A stretch of 14,294 nucleotides of DNA, taken from Candidatus Segatella caccae. Its GTDB lineage: Bacteria > Bacteroidota > Bacteroidia > Bacteroidales > Bacteroidaceae. Of the stretch, positions 6,399 through 13,800 are shown in pieces. A model generated the notes under the pieces. The model ran no database searches and was not told the DNA's origin. It worked only from the letters and a program-made list of their open reading frames with translations. Position numbers and translations under genes: made by a program. How positions within the stretch are numbered: the stretch's first letter is position 1; each line of letters begins with the position of its first letter. The stretch spans positions 1 to 14,294 of the forward strand of contig USOQ01000062.1 in the NCBI GenBank assembly GCA_900556395.1. Reading direction: 5' to 3'.

Positions 6399-6479
6399 TT
6401 CTTTTCTTGAGTTAGCTACATCCGTGAATGTAGAAAGGTTGCAGCCCAAGGCACACACCTTCCTTTTTTTAATCGTATG

Positions 6480-6511
6480 CAAAAATATCCTTTTTTAAGG
6501 ACATAGCCAAA
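6480..6511 (-). promoter_or_regulatory. Promoter of tonB
   Basis: On the minus strand TTTG (plus 6508-6511) is followed after exactly 20 bases by TATTTTTG (plus 6480-6487), a complete consensus match. Transcription should start near 6473, leaving a leader of about 75 nt before the TTG start at 6398. Upstream, 6512-6677 is AT-rich DNA between this promoter and the divergent porQ promoter, with no gene or clear structure visible. Confidence 0.75.
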
Positions 6512-6677
6512 TTTTATCTTCTTTTTCTTTGGTTCGCCCTCTGTGTTTTGGGGTTCCTATTCAAGATTCCTAATTTTCCCACCATTGTGTTTTCTGTAGT
6601 TATGTGAATGAAGCGAAAGTTTAGCACAATAAAAAGCCACTATCTCAACAATAAAAAAGAAAAAAAAGAGTTTTATT

Positions 6678-6708
6678 TTTGTATTGTGTTCGATTTTGAA
6701 TAACTTTG
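6678..6708 (+). promoter_or_regulatory. Promoter of porQ-cmk
   Basis: TTTG (6678-6681) is followed after 19 bases by TAACTTTG (6701-6708), a full match to the Bacteroidetes consensus. Just upstream, 6645-6677 is dominated by A runs and then T runs, which could act as an UP-like element. Transcription would start near 6715 and give a leader of about 65 nt before the ATG at 6780. Confidence 0.75.
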
Positions 6709-6721
6709 CAAAAGTTTACGC

Positions 6722-6765
6722 TGCACTCGGCAATTAGAAAACAAGCTTTTCATTGCGCTCGGCAA
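6722..6765 (+). repeat. Short direct repeat in the porQ leader
   Basis: TGCACTCGGCAA (6722-6733) recurs as TGCGCTCGGCAA (6754-6765), 11 of 12 bases identical and 32 bases apart. Both copies fall between the predicted transcription start and the porQ ATG, so they would be in the mRNA leader. Function is unknown; they may also be part of a dispersed intergenic repeat. Confidence 0.5.
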
Positions 6766-6779
6766 AATAAATAGTAGAA

Positions 6780-7724
6780 ATGAGAAAACTTTTTCTTTTT
6801 ATTCTTTTGGCGGTGACGACAACCATAGCAGTTGCACAAGAGAGCCAAACAGAATATAACTTTCTGCGCCTTCCTATCAGTGCACACGCAGCAGCTTTAG
6901 GAGGCGAAAACATCACCCTCATAGAGGATGATGCATCCCTCATTTTTCATAATCCAGCCTTACTTTCATCGGTGAGCGACAAGACGATAGGTTTAGGCTA
7001 CATGAACTACATGTCGGGTGTAAACGCAGCATCAGCTTCATTCAATCGCATTGTCAAGGACAAAGCTTCGTGGGCTGTGTCAGCACAATATGTGGACTAT
7101 GGCAAAATGAAACAAGTGGACGAGAACAATGTCCAGTTGGGAGAATTTTCTGCCAAAGACATTGCCGTGGCGGGCTACTTCTCCTACATGTTGGGCAAGA
7201 ACTTTGTCGGCGGAATCACAGCCAAGTTGATAACCTCCTATATCGGTGACTACAACTCCATCGGTATGGGTGTCGACTTAGGCATCAACTACTATGACCC
7301 TGATAGTGAATGGTCGATATCTGCCGTAGCAAAGAACTTGGGGGGACAGCTGAAAGCCTACGACGAAGAATACGAGAAGATGCCCATCGACCTACAGATG
7401 GGCGTGACTAAGCAGTTTGCCAATATGCCATTCAGACTCTCGCTCACCCTTGTCAATCTGAACAACTGGGACGTCAACTTCAAAGAACATATTGTGGGAG
7501 GCGCAGAAATCATACTCTCAAACATCTGGATAGGTGCGGGCTATAACTTCAGAAGAGCCAGCGAGATGAAGATACAAGGTTCCGATGATTCGGCAAGTAG
7601 TCACGGAGCAGGGCTCACGCTCGGAGCTGGTCTCAACCTGGAGCGCTTCCACCTCAACTTGGCTTATGGCAAATATCATGTCAGCAGCAGCAGTTTGCTC
7701 GTCAATTTGGCTTACAGCCTGTAA
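6780..7724 (+). CDS. porQ: PorQ-like type IX secretion system protein
   Basis: A 314-residue exported protein. The N-terminus is a signal peptide (MRKLFLFILLAVTTTIAVA, cut before Gln20). It is followed by NFLRLPISAHAAALGGENIT (27-46), the hallmark of the PorQ family in which the LP-SA-x-x-AALGG motif opens the mature domain. The rest alternates short amphipathic strands with aromatic ends (GLGYMNYMSG, WAVSAQYVDYG, VGGITAKLITSYIG, LNLAYGKYHV, final LVNLAYSL). This fits an outer-membrane beta-barrel with a C-terminal membrane strand. PorQ is associated with type IX secretion in Bacteroidetes, though its exact role is poorly defined. The neighbour cmk follows 91 bases later on the same strand; I recall a porQ-cmk-ispH neighbourhood in other Bacteroidetes, such as Porphyromonas. 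Presence of porQ alone does not prove a complete secretion system. Confidence 0.85.
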   Translation: MRKLFLFILLAVTTTIAVAQESQTEYNFLRLPISAHAAALGGENITLIEDDASLIFHNPALLSSVSDKTIGLGYMNYMSGVNAASASFNRIVKDKASWAVSAQYVDYGKMKQVDENNVQLGEFSAKDIAVAGYFSYMLGKNFVGGITAKLITSYIGDYNSIGMGVDLGINYYDPDSEWSISAVAKNLGGQLKAYDEEYEKMPIDLQMGVTKQFANMPFRLSLTLVNLNNWDVNFKEHIVGGAEIILSNIWIGAGYNFRRASEMKIQGSDDSASSHGAGLTLGAGLNLERFHLNLAYGKYHVSSSSLLVNLAYSL

Positions 7725-7815
7725 AGCCATCCCCCTCGGTCTGCACTTTCAAACACGAAAGCACCACACTTCTAAGCATTTAACATCACAAAAATAAAAA
7801 ACACAACATCGACTT

Positions 7816-8508
7816 ATGAAGAAAATAACAATAGCCATTGATGGATTTTCGTCATGTGGCAAAAGTACTATGGCCAAAGACCTGGCTAAAGAGATAGGTT
7901 ACATCTATGTAGACACAGGTGCCATGTATCGCTCAGTAACGCTCTATGCACTTCGCCATGAGCTGTTCGACGAAAACAACCAAGTAAAGACAGAAATGTT
8001 GGCTAAAGAAATGCCAAACATCCACATCGGTTTCAAACTCAACCAAGAGACAGGACGCCCCGACTGTTATCTGAACGACGAACTGGTGGAAAAAGAAATC
8101 CGCTCATTAGAGGTTTCCAACCATGTCAGCGTGATAGCAGCCGTTCCCTTTGTGCGCGAAGCCCTGGTAGCACAGCAACAGCAGATGGGCTTAGAGAAAG
8201 GCATCGTGATGGACGGCCGCGACATCGGAACTACGGTTTTCCCTGATGCTGAGTTGAAAATCTTTGTGACAGCCGATGCAAAGGTGCGCGCACAAAGAAG
8301 ATATGACGAACTGATGCAGAAGGGGATGCCAGCCGACTATGCCGCTATCCTCAAGAATGTGGAAGAAAGAGACTATCTCGATACCCATCGCGAAGTGTCT
8401 CCGCTCAGAAAGGCAGAGGATGCCATCACATTAGACAACAGTTTGATGACGATTCCTGAGCAGAAGGAATGGCTCATGCGTCAATATCAACAAGTAGCCA
8501 ACAGCTAA
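7816..8508 (+). CDS. cmk: Cytidylate kinase (CMP/dCMP kinase)
   Basis: A 230-residue cytoplasmic nucleoside monophosphate kinase that transfers phosphate from ATP to CMP and dCMP in pyrimidine salvage and nucleotide supply. The P-loop is GFSSCGKST (10-18), with Lys16 as the phosphate-binding lysine. The CMP-binding region has DTGAMYRS (33-40), and a second conserved block is MDGRDIGTTVFP (132-143). The lid contributes arginines at 157, 161 and 162, and the C-terminal ERDYLDTHREVSPL (184-197) is a family signature. Length matches the family. The ATG at 7816 gives MKKITIAIDGFSSCGKST, the correct distance to the P-loop. No promoter is seen in the 91-base gap after porQ, so the two are probably co-transcribed. 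Confidence 0.96.
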   Translation: MKKITIAIDGFSSCGKSTMAKDLAKEIGYIYVDTGAMYRSVTLYALRHELFDENNQVKTEMLAKEMPNIHIGFKLNQETGRPDCYLNDELVEKEIRSLEVSNHVSVIAAVPFVREALVAQQQQMGLEKGIVMDGRDIGTTVFPDAELKIFVTADAKVRAQRRYDELMQKGMPADYAAILKNVEERDYLDTHREVSPLRKAEDAITLDNSLMTIPEQKEWLMRQYQQVANS

Positions 8509-8585
8509 TTGAGGATTTCGTATTGTAAAAATATCTTAAAACAAGCCTATTCAGCGAGCAGAACTCCGTTTTCACCGCAAATAGC

Positions 8586-8616
8586 TTGTAAGAACAATAC
8601 CTTTTCTGTATATTTG
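8586..8616 (+). promoter_or_regulatory. Orphan promoter between cmk and ispH
   Basis: TTG (8586-8588) is followed after 20 bases by TATATTTG (8609-8616), matching the -7 consensus exactly and the -33 box in part. It lies 78 bases after the cmk stop and points towards the hairpin at 8697-8730, with no plus-strand gene of normal size in between. Its presence is the basis for the candidate small RNA below. Chance occurrence in AT-rich DNA is possible. Confidence 0.45.
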
Positions 8617-8622
8617 CAATCA

Positions 8623-8740
8623 AAGATTATTTATGTTAGAAATACAAGGTAGTAATGATATAGATTATAAATTTTGAGTTAATTACTGTTTTTTGAAGGT
8701 GGTGTGTCTTCGTGAGAAGACGTACCACCTGTTTTGTTTT
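8623..8740 (+). ncRNA. Candidate small RNA (or very short leader transcript) after cmk
   Basis: A consensus promoter (8586-8616) and a strong hairpin followed by GTTTTGTTTTT bracket about 118 bases with no recognisable gene. The predicted transcript would run from about 8623 to about 8740. It contains one tiny open frame, ATG at 8633 to TGA at 8677, encoding MLEIQGSNDIDYKF. That is short enough to be chance, and it has no clear ribosome-binding site. The transcript would end opposite the last codons of the convergent ispH gene, so it could also act on that mRNA. This is an inference from signal order only; I recognise no known RNA family. Confidence 0.3.
8697..8730. terminator. Strong hairpin terminator between convergent cmk and ispH
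   Basis: AGGTGGTGTGTCTTC (8697-8711) pairs with GAAGACGTACCACCT (8716-8730) around the loop GTGA, giving a 15-bp stem with two internal G-U pairs. On the plus strand it is followed by GTTTTGTTTTT, a good T-tract. On the minus strand it starts 10 bases past the ispH stop, but the following tract is weak. It probably serves transcripts from both sides, better on the plus strand. Confidence 0.75.
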
Positions 8741-9597
8741 TATTTCAATCCATTCTCAATATACTCTCTGCACTCCTCCATGAGCCATTTAGGTGTACTT
8801 GTAGCTCCACAGATTCCCACCGTTTTTACCCCCTTGAGCCATTCGAGGTTAATCTCCTTGGCACTTTCTATCTGAAAACTATTAGGGTTCACACGATGAC
8901 ACTCCTTGAAGAGCACCTTACCATTCGAACTCTTTCTTCCGCTTACAAAGAGCACCAAGTCGTGCTGAGCAGCAAAATGCGCAATATTGGGCATACGATT
9001 GGCCACCTGTCGGCAGATGGTGTCAAAACTCTTAAACGTAGCACCCTCTACGATGTGTTGCTGACAGTATTCGATGATGCGATGAAACTCATCGAGACTC
9101 TTCGTCGTTTGGGAATAGAGATAAATATCGCGCGAGAAATCCAGTTTTTCCACATCTTGAAAACGTTCTATGACGATGGCCTTACTGGCAGTTTGCCCTA
9201 CGAGGCCTAACACCTCCGCATGCCCATTCTTCCCGAAGATAACAATCTGCGCCTCAGGATTGCTGACATACTGGCGCTTGATGCGCTTCTGCAACTGTAA
9301 CACCACAGGGCAGGTGGCATCGATGATTTCGATGTGGTTGCGCTCAGCCAGAGCATAGGTCTCAGGCGGTTCACCATGAGCACGCAACAACACCTTGACA
9401 TGATGCAACTTCTCCATATCTTCGTGATTGATGGTGACAAGACCTGCGTGATGCAGTCGCTCCACCTCCATCCCGTTGTGTACAATATCGCCTAAGCAGT
9501 ACAGTTGTCCACCCTTCTTCAGCTCTTCTTCAGCTTTCTTGATGGCAGTAGTTACTCCGAAGCAGAACCCACTGCCATGATCTATTTCTATTTGCAC
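8740..9597 (-). CDS. ispH: 4-hydroxy-3-methylbut-2-enyl diphosphate reductase (IspH/LytB)
   Basis: A 285-residue cytoplasmic iron-sulfur enzyme that reduces HMBPP to isopentenyl and dimethylallyl diphosphate, the last step of the MEP pathway. The three cluster cysteines are Cys12 (SGFCFGV), Cys96 (DATCPVV) and Cys195 (DTICRQ). Substrate-binding residues are present at His40 (IVHNG), His74 (RAHGEPP) and His126/Glu128 (GHAEVLG), plus the SSN of SGRKSSNGK (about 221-229) and the terminal GATSTPKWL. It starts at a GTG at 9597: the in-frame codon three positions upstream is a stop, and no ATG fits before Cys12. The start follows purine-rich AAGAAGAAA. It lies 60 bases after the DUF1573 gene with no consensus promoter between them, so it may be expressed by read-through. 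It ends convergently against cmk. Confidence 0.96.
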   Translation of the reverse strand: MQIEIDHGSGFCFGVTTAIKKAEEELKKGGQLYCLGDIVHNGMEVERLHHAGLVTINHEDMEKLHHVKVLLRAHGEPPETYALAERNHIEIIDATCPVVLQLQKRIKRQYVSNPEAQIVIFGKNGHAEVLGLVGQTASKAIVIERFQDVEKLDFSRDIYLYSQTTKSLDEFHRIIEYCQQHIVEGATFKSFDTICRQVANRMPNIAHFAAQHDLVLFVSGRKSSNGKVLFKECHRVNPNSFQIESAKEINLEWLKGVKTVGICGATSTPKWLMEECREYIENGLK

Positions 9598-9604
9598 TTT
9601 CTTC

Positions 9605-9656
9605 TTTATTACTTAAGATTTCGTATGTACGAAAGTTGAGTTTATTACTTGAGATT
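9605..9656. repeat. 16-bp direct repeats flanking a palindrome, upstream of ispH
   Basis: TTTATTACTTAAGATT (9605-9620) recurs as TTTATTACTTGAGATT (9641-9656), 15 of 16 bases identical with a period of 36. Between and overlapping them TTTCGTA (9619-9625) and TACGAAA (9628-9634) form a 7-bp inverted repeat with a two-base centre. The element fills the 60-base gap between the DUF1573 stop and the ispH GTG, where it would be part of the ispH leader. Its core ATGTACGAAAGTT resembles ATGTACGGAAGTT at 4442-4454. Role unknown. Confidence 0.55.
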
Positions 9657-9657
9657 C

Positions 9658-10722
9658 TTATTGAACTATCACCTTGACGATAACCTTAGCATGGTCAGGG
9701 TCGTTGGTAATCATGAGCACACGAGGCTTTTTAGAGCGCGACTTCTTCAGTTCGTTTGCTATCGCAGTAATCTTGAGCTTAGCCGACTCCCCAGGCTGCA
9801 ACTTCGTCTTGTTGAGCGACACCTGAAGCCCCATGGTAAACATCTGCATGCTTCTTATCTCGAGCATAGATTTACCCTCATTGGTTATCAAGATTTCGCC
9901 CTTCAGCTTCTTTTTGCTGCCAAAGGCACCCAGGTCGAGTGTTGAGTTCGACAGCACCATGCGAGGAGCCACAGCCTTGTCAGCCCCCGACAGATTATCG
10001 AAGTTAGGCAAGAGCACCGCCGAAACAGGGATTTCCTTCTCTGCTGCCACCTTATCGCCTGGCTGCGAACCCAGATAGATGGAAGTCTGATTCAGTCCTA
10101 AATCGCGCAACTTGCGTGAGTCGAGTACGATGCTGATAACACCACTATGATGTGGTGCCAAGCGCGATGGCGACACGTGCGCCGTGAGATATGGAGGCAG
10201 GTGCATCATCACAGGTTGCAGCACCTCGTCGGTAGGATTCATGACATGAATGCGCTGTACAGGTCTATCGCCGCGATTAATATCATCAAACTCGATATCC
10301 TGCAAGTCGGTCTTCAATTTTCCCAACTGGTAATCGTAGTTGCCCACAAAGTCCACCACCTTGTCCACCACCTTTCCACGCATAGTAAGCACGAAAGGCT
10401 GTTCGTCGGCATTGCTGAAGAGTCCAATCTGCTTGATGAACGTGCCCATTTGCTTGGCATCGAATGTTGCCCTGACCATAAACGAATCGCCTGGTGCTAT
10501 GTCCCGCTTAGGAAACTCCACCTCTGTGCATCCGCAACTCTTGCGCACCTGACTGATACGCAAAGCCTTGTTGCCGGCGTTCTTCAAAGGGAATTCTGCC
10601 GTTACGGGATTTCTGAACAACACCTGTCCACAGTCTATCGTTTCTTGCTGCGTGGTTATTTTCTGCGCCGATGCCGAAACCGCCAACAGCGATACCAGCA
10701 TCCATATACTCATTCTTTTCAT
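9658..10722 (-). CDS. Secreted DUF1573 domain protein
   Basis: A 354-residue exported protein. The signal peptide is MKRMSIWMLVSLLAVSASA, cut near Gln20. Residues about 27-120 form a DUF1573 domain, an immunoglobulin-like fold, with the diagnostic SCGCT (62-66), IAPGDSF and the FDAKQMGTFIK strand. A middle Ig-like region (about 130-240) follows. A third, similar domain (about 255-354: LDLGAF..., ILITNEGKSMLEI, LQPGESAKLKI, VLMITNDP) has the DUF1573 pattern, but MQMFTM stands where the cysteine motif would be. The molecular role of the family is not established; such proteins are abundant in Bacteroidetes envelopes. It lies 81 bases after the macroglobulin gene with no consensus promoter in the gap, so the two probably share a transcript. 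Confidence 0.87.
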   Translation of the reverse strand: MKRMSIWMLVSLLAVSASAQKITTQQETIDCGQVLFRNPVTAEFPLKNAGNKALRISQVRKSCGCTEVEFPKRDIAPGDSFMVRATFDAKQMGTFIKQIGLFSNADEQPFVLTMRGKVVDKVVDFVGNYDYQLGKLKTDLQDIEFDDINRGDRPVQRIHVMNPTDEVLQPVMMHLPPYLTAHVSPSRLAPHHSGVISIVLDSRKLRDLGLNQTSIYLGSQPGDKVAAEKEIPVSAVLLPNFDNLSGADKAVAPRMVLSNSTLDLGAFGSKKKLKGEILITNEGKSMLEIRSMQMFTMGLQVSLNKTKLQPGESAKLKITAIANELKKSRSKKPRVLMITNDPDHAKVIVKVIVQ

Positions 10723-10803
10723 CTGTTCACTTTGTATTTATCAGTTCGTATATTCTGTTTCTTATTCTACTTTCGGAATTCTAAGAGTCAGGGAGTTAAG
10801 ACA

Positions 10804-13800
10804 TCACTCCTTCACATTCAGCCTATAAGCCTCTGCCCTTCCGCCAAACTCAGGACTGTAGGCACACTGCGCCGCACAGGTTCCTGCCTGATATTCGCCT
10901 TTGCGGTCGATGTAATACTCCATCTCCACCACGTGCCTTCCTTTTGATAAACGGCCAAAGTAGAGATTTGTTGTATAATCCTTGGGTGCCACATAGCAAC
11001 CCATGCTCCACTGATAGCCGCTCAATTGAGTGACGGGCTCCAAGCAGGCAGCGCGCTTATCCACCACTTGCACGAAGTCGTAGTCGCGGTCAGCTGTAAT
11101 AGCAAGCACTACTTTTACCTTGTCGCCCACCTTCACGTTCTTGGCGTTCTCCACCTTTCTCACCACCTTGATGCCTGTCTCCGAGGCGGCTATCTCGGCA
11201 GAGGACAGCACAAACTGGGCGTATACTGCGCCCCAACTGGTGCCTTCGTTCTTCTTGTCAATTGTCAGCGTGTGCGGTGCGCCCTGCTTCGAGGTCTTCA
11301 CATAGCCCAGTCCTGCCGTAGCCTGAGGCAACTGCAGTGGTTTGCCGTCTATACGGATAGTGGCATCGTCTGCCGACTTCTGCAGCAGTATTTCCTTACC
11401 ATTGAGGAAGGCATAAACCGCATCCACCGTGTTGACTGGAGTATCCCAAGCCTGGGTGCGCTTCGACTGCAACAACCACAGCTTCATCTCGTCGATAGCT
11501 TGCTGAACGGTCAGATTCTCTGCGGCAAATGCCTTTCCAGCCTTTGTACCCAGCATCTCCGTTGCCTCGATAGCGGCCACCTGTGTAGGAATCTTATAGT
11601 CGCGCCAGCTATAGTAAGCATTGCGTGTGTCGAAGTATCTTCCCATTCCCGGTCTGCTTACCGAATACTCGGCTATGCTCTGCAGATAGTCGGCAGCCTT
11701 AGCCTGCTGTCCATTGCTTGCCAGCACCACGGCAGCTCTTGCCTTGCCATAGATGGTGAACTCACCGGTACGCTCTGCCATATTCTGCAGCAGATAAGTC
11801 GCTGCCGGATCAAGTTTGCGTCCGTTGAGCGAGAGAATATATAAATAATGTATAGCCAGTTCGCTCGGGCGCACATTTCTCTTCTTCTCCGCCTCTTTCT
11901 TCATGTCCTTCACTTCTGCAGCAGCCTTTCGCTGCAGATAGCGCAGAGCAGCAGTCAGCATATCTTTGGTCTCCTGCTGTACACCCACCATACGGTTCAG
12001 CCTAACCATCATCTCAGCCACCTCGGTAGTCATGTATCTGCTGCCTTCCATGCCTTTCCACCAGGCGAAGGAGCCGTCGGCAAGCTGAAGCTTACGCAAT
12101 TTTGCCACCTCGTCGGTCAGTCGGTTCTGACACAGCGACTCATCCAGATATTCAATCAATAGTTTTTTCTGCTCGCTCTCCCTGTCGGCATCCATCATCC
12201 AAGGTGTTTCGTTGAGCACCAGTTCGCGCAGTTCCTGATTCTTCTCCAGAACACTCTGCAGTGAAGTGCCAGCCTCGTCAGCCTTGCCACCCTTGGCTGC
12301 TCTTGCGCTTTCGGCCGAGGCAGCTTCCTGCTTCCACAACTTCACTACCTGTGCGATGACAGGACTCTGCTTCATGATGTGGCGGGCGATGCTGTTGCTG
12401 TAGATAGCCGACATCAGCGAGACGGCATTGTCGTCTTTTGCCTTGCTGAGCGATGGCAGCGCCTGAATCATCAGCCAGCTTGGATGGTTGCTGTACTCGA
12501 TAGTCACCTTGGCGCGTTCTGCCTGTGCAGCCTGTTTACCTTCCTTGTCGGCGAAGAGCGAAGTGAGGTCGAAGTGCTTCTCTCCTTTCTCGGTCAGTGT
12601 GATGGGCAGGGTGCGTGTTACGAGCTCGCTGTTGCCTAATACGGGCAGATAGTGCTGTTCGCCATCGCTGTATCCGTTTCCGGCAGCCACCACCTTATTA
12701 ATATATACACCCTCTTTCAGACCTTGAACATCGAAAGAAACGGTAGCAGACCCCTCAGCATTGATGCTGTAGTTCTGCGTTTTCTGCCAAACCACCTTCT
12801 GGGTTTCAGCATCCAAAATCTGCATACGGGCATTTCCGCTCACCTTCTTATCAGATGTATTGAAGAGTTTCACCACGATAGAACTCTTGTCGCCCTCACG
12901 CAGGAAGCGAGGCATGTTAGGCAGCACCATCACGGTCTTCTGAGCCACAGCCTCATCTACCAGCAAACCGTTGCGCATCTCCTTGTCATGAGCCAGGCCC
13001 ATGAACTTCCAGGTAGTCACGCTTTCAGGCAAGGTAAATCTGATGGCTACGTTGCCATTGTTGTCGCTCTCCAAGGCTGGATAGAAGAAGGCAGTCTCGT
13101 TCAGGTTTTCACGCACCTGCACTTTGTCAAGGTACTGTCCTACGTCTGAGCCAGAACCACCTACAAACTGCGGCATCTCCTCTACTACATCAAAAACCTT
13201 GTTGGCAGATGGAGCAGCAGCTCCTACACGAACCATCTTAGAACCACGAATTCTCATGACTTTCGCTTCTTCCTTAACCAGCTCGTCTTTCTTTATACGA
13301 ACAGCCTCTACGGTTCCGCCAAGAGAACGTTCCAACTTGCTCAGCTCCACCGCTTGCATATAAGCATAATAGCTAAAGAATTTGCCATCAAACTTATCCA
13401 CATCCAATTGCTTCTCATCATAATACTTGGTAGGATAAACGCCATTCAAGTAAAATGGGCGGAAAGTGAGGTTGTGCTTCCAGTAGCAGTTTGGCAAACT
13501 CTGATAGAAGTCCAGGGAGAGATTCCAGAAATGCGGGGCTATCTGGTCGAGCGACTTGTCATAGAGTACGCTCATCAGCTGTGCCTTGGCTGGCTTGCCG
13601 TCAGGGGTGGTAATCTTCAGCGTCCACTCCTCCTTCTGTCCAGGGGTCAGACGGTTGCGAAAGGTCTTCCAGGCGATGTTCAGTTTCTTCTCAGGCAAAG
13701 GACGGGCGATGCTCATCATTCGGGTATAGCACTTGCCTTGCTTCACGAAACTATAGTTCAGTACGATGCCCGACGCATACTCCTCCTTGTAGGTGAAAGG

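Noticed and set aside
5718..6410. Plus-strand open frame of 230 codons opposite tonB
   Set aside because: The minus-strand frame has a membrane anchor and the complete TonB C-terminal domain. The plus-strand product is histidine- and leucine-rich, typical of a shadow frame.
8633..8677. Separate gene for a 14-residue peptide
   Set aside because: It is short enough to arise by chance and has no clear ribosome-binding site or family, so it is mentioned only within the candidate RNA.
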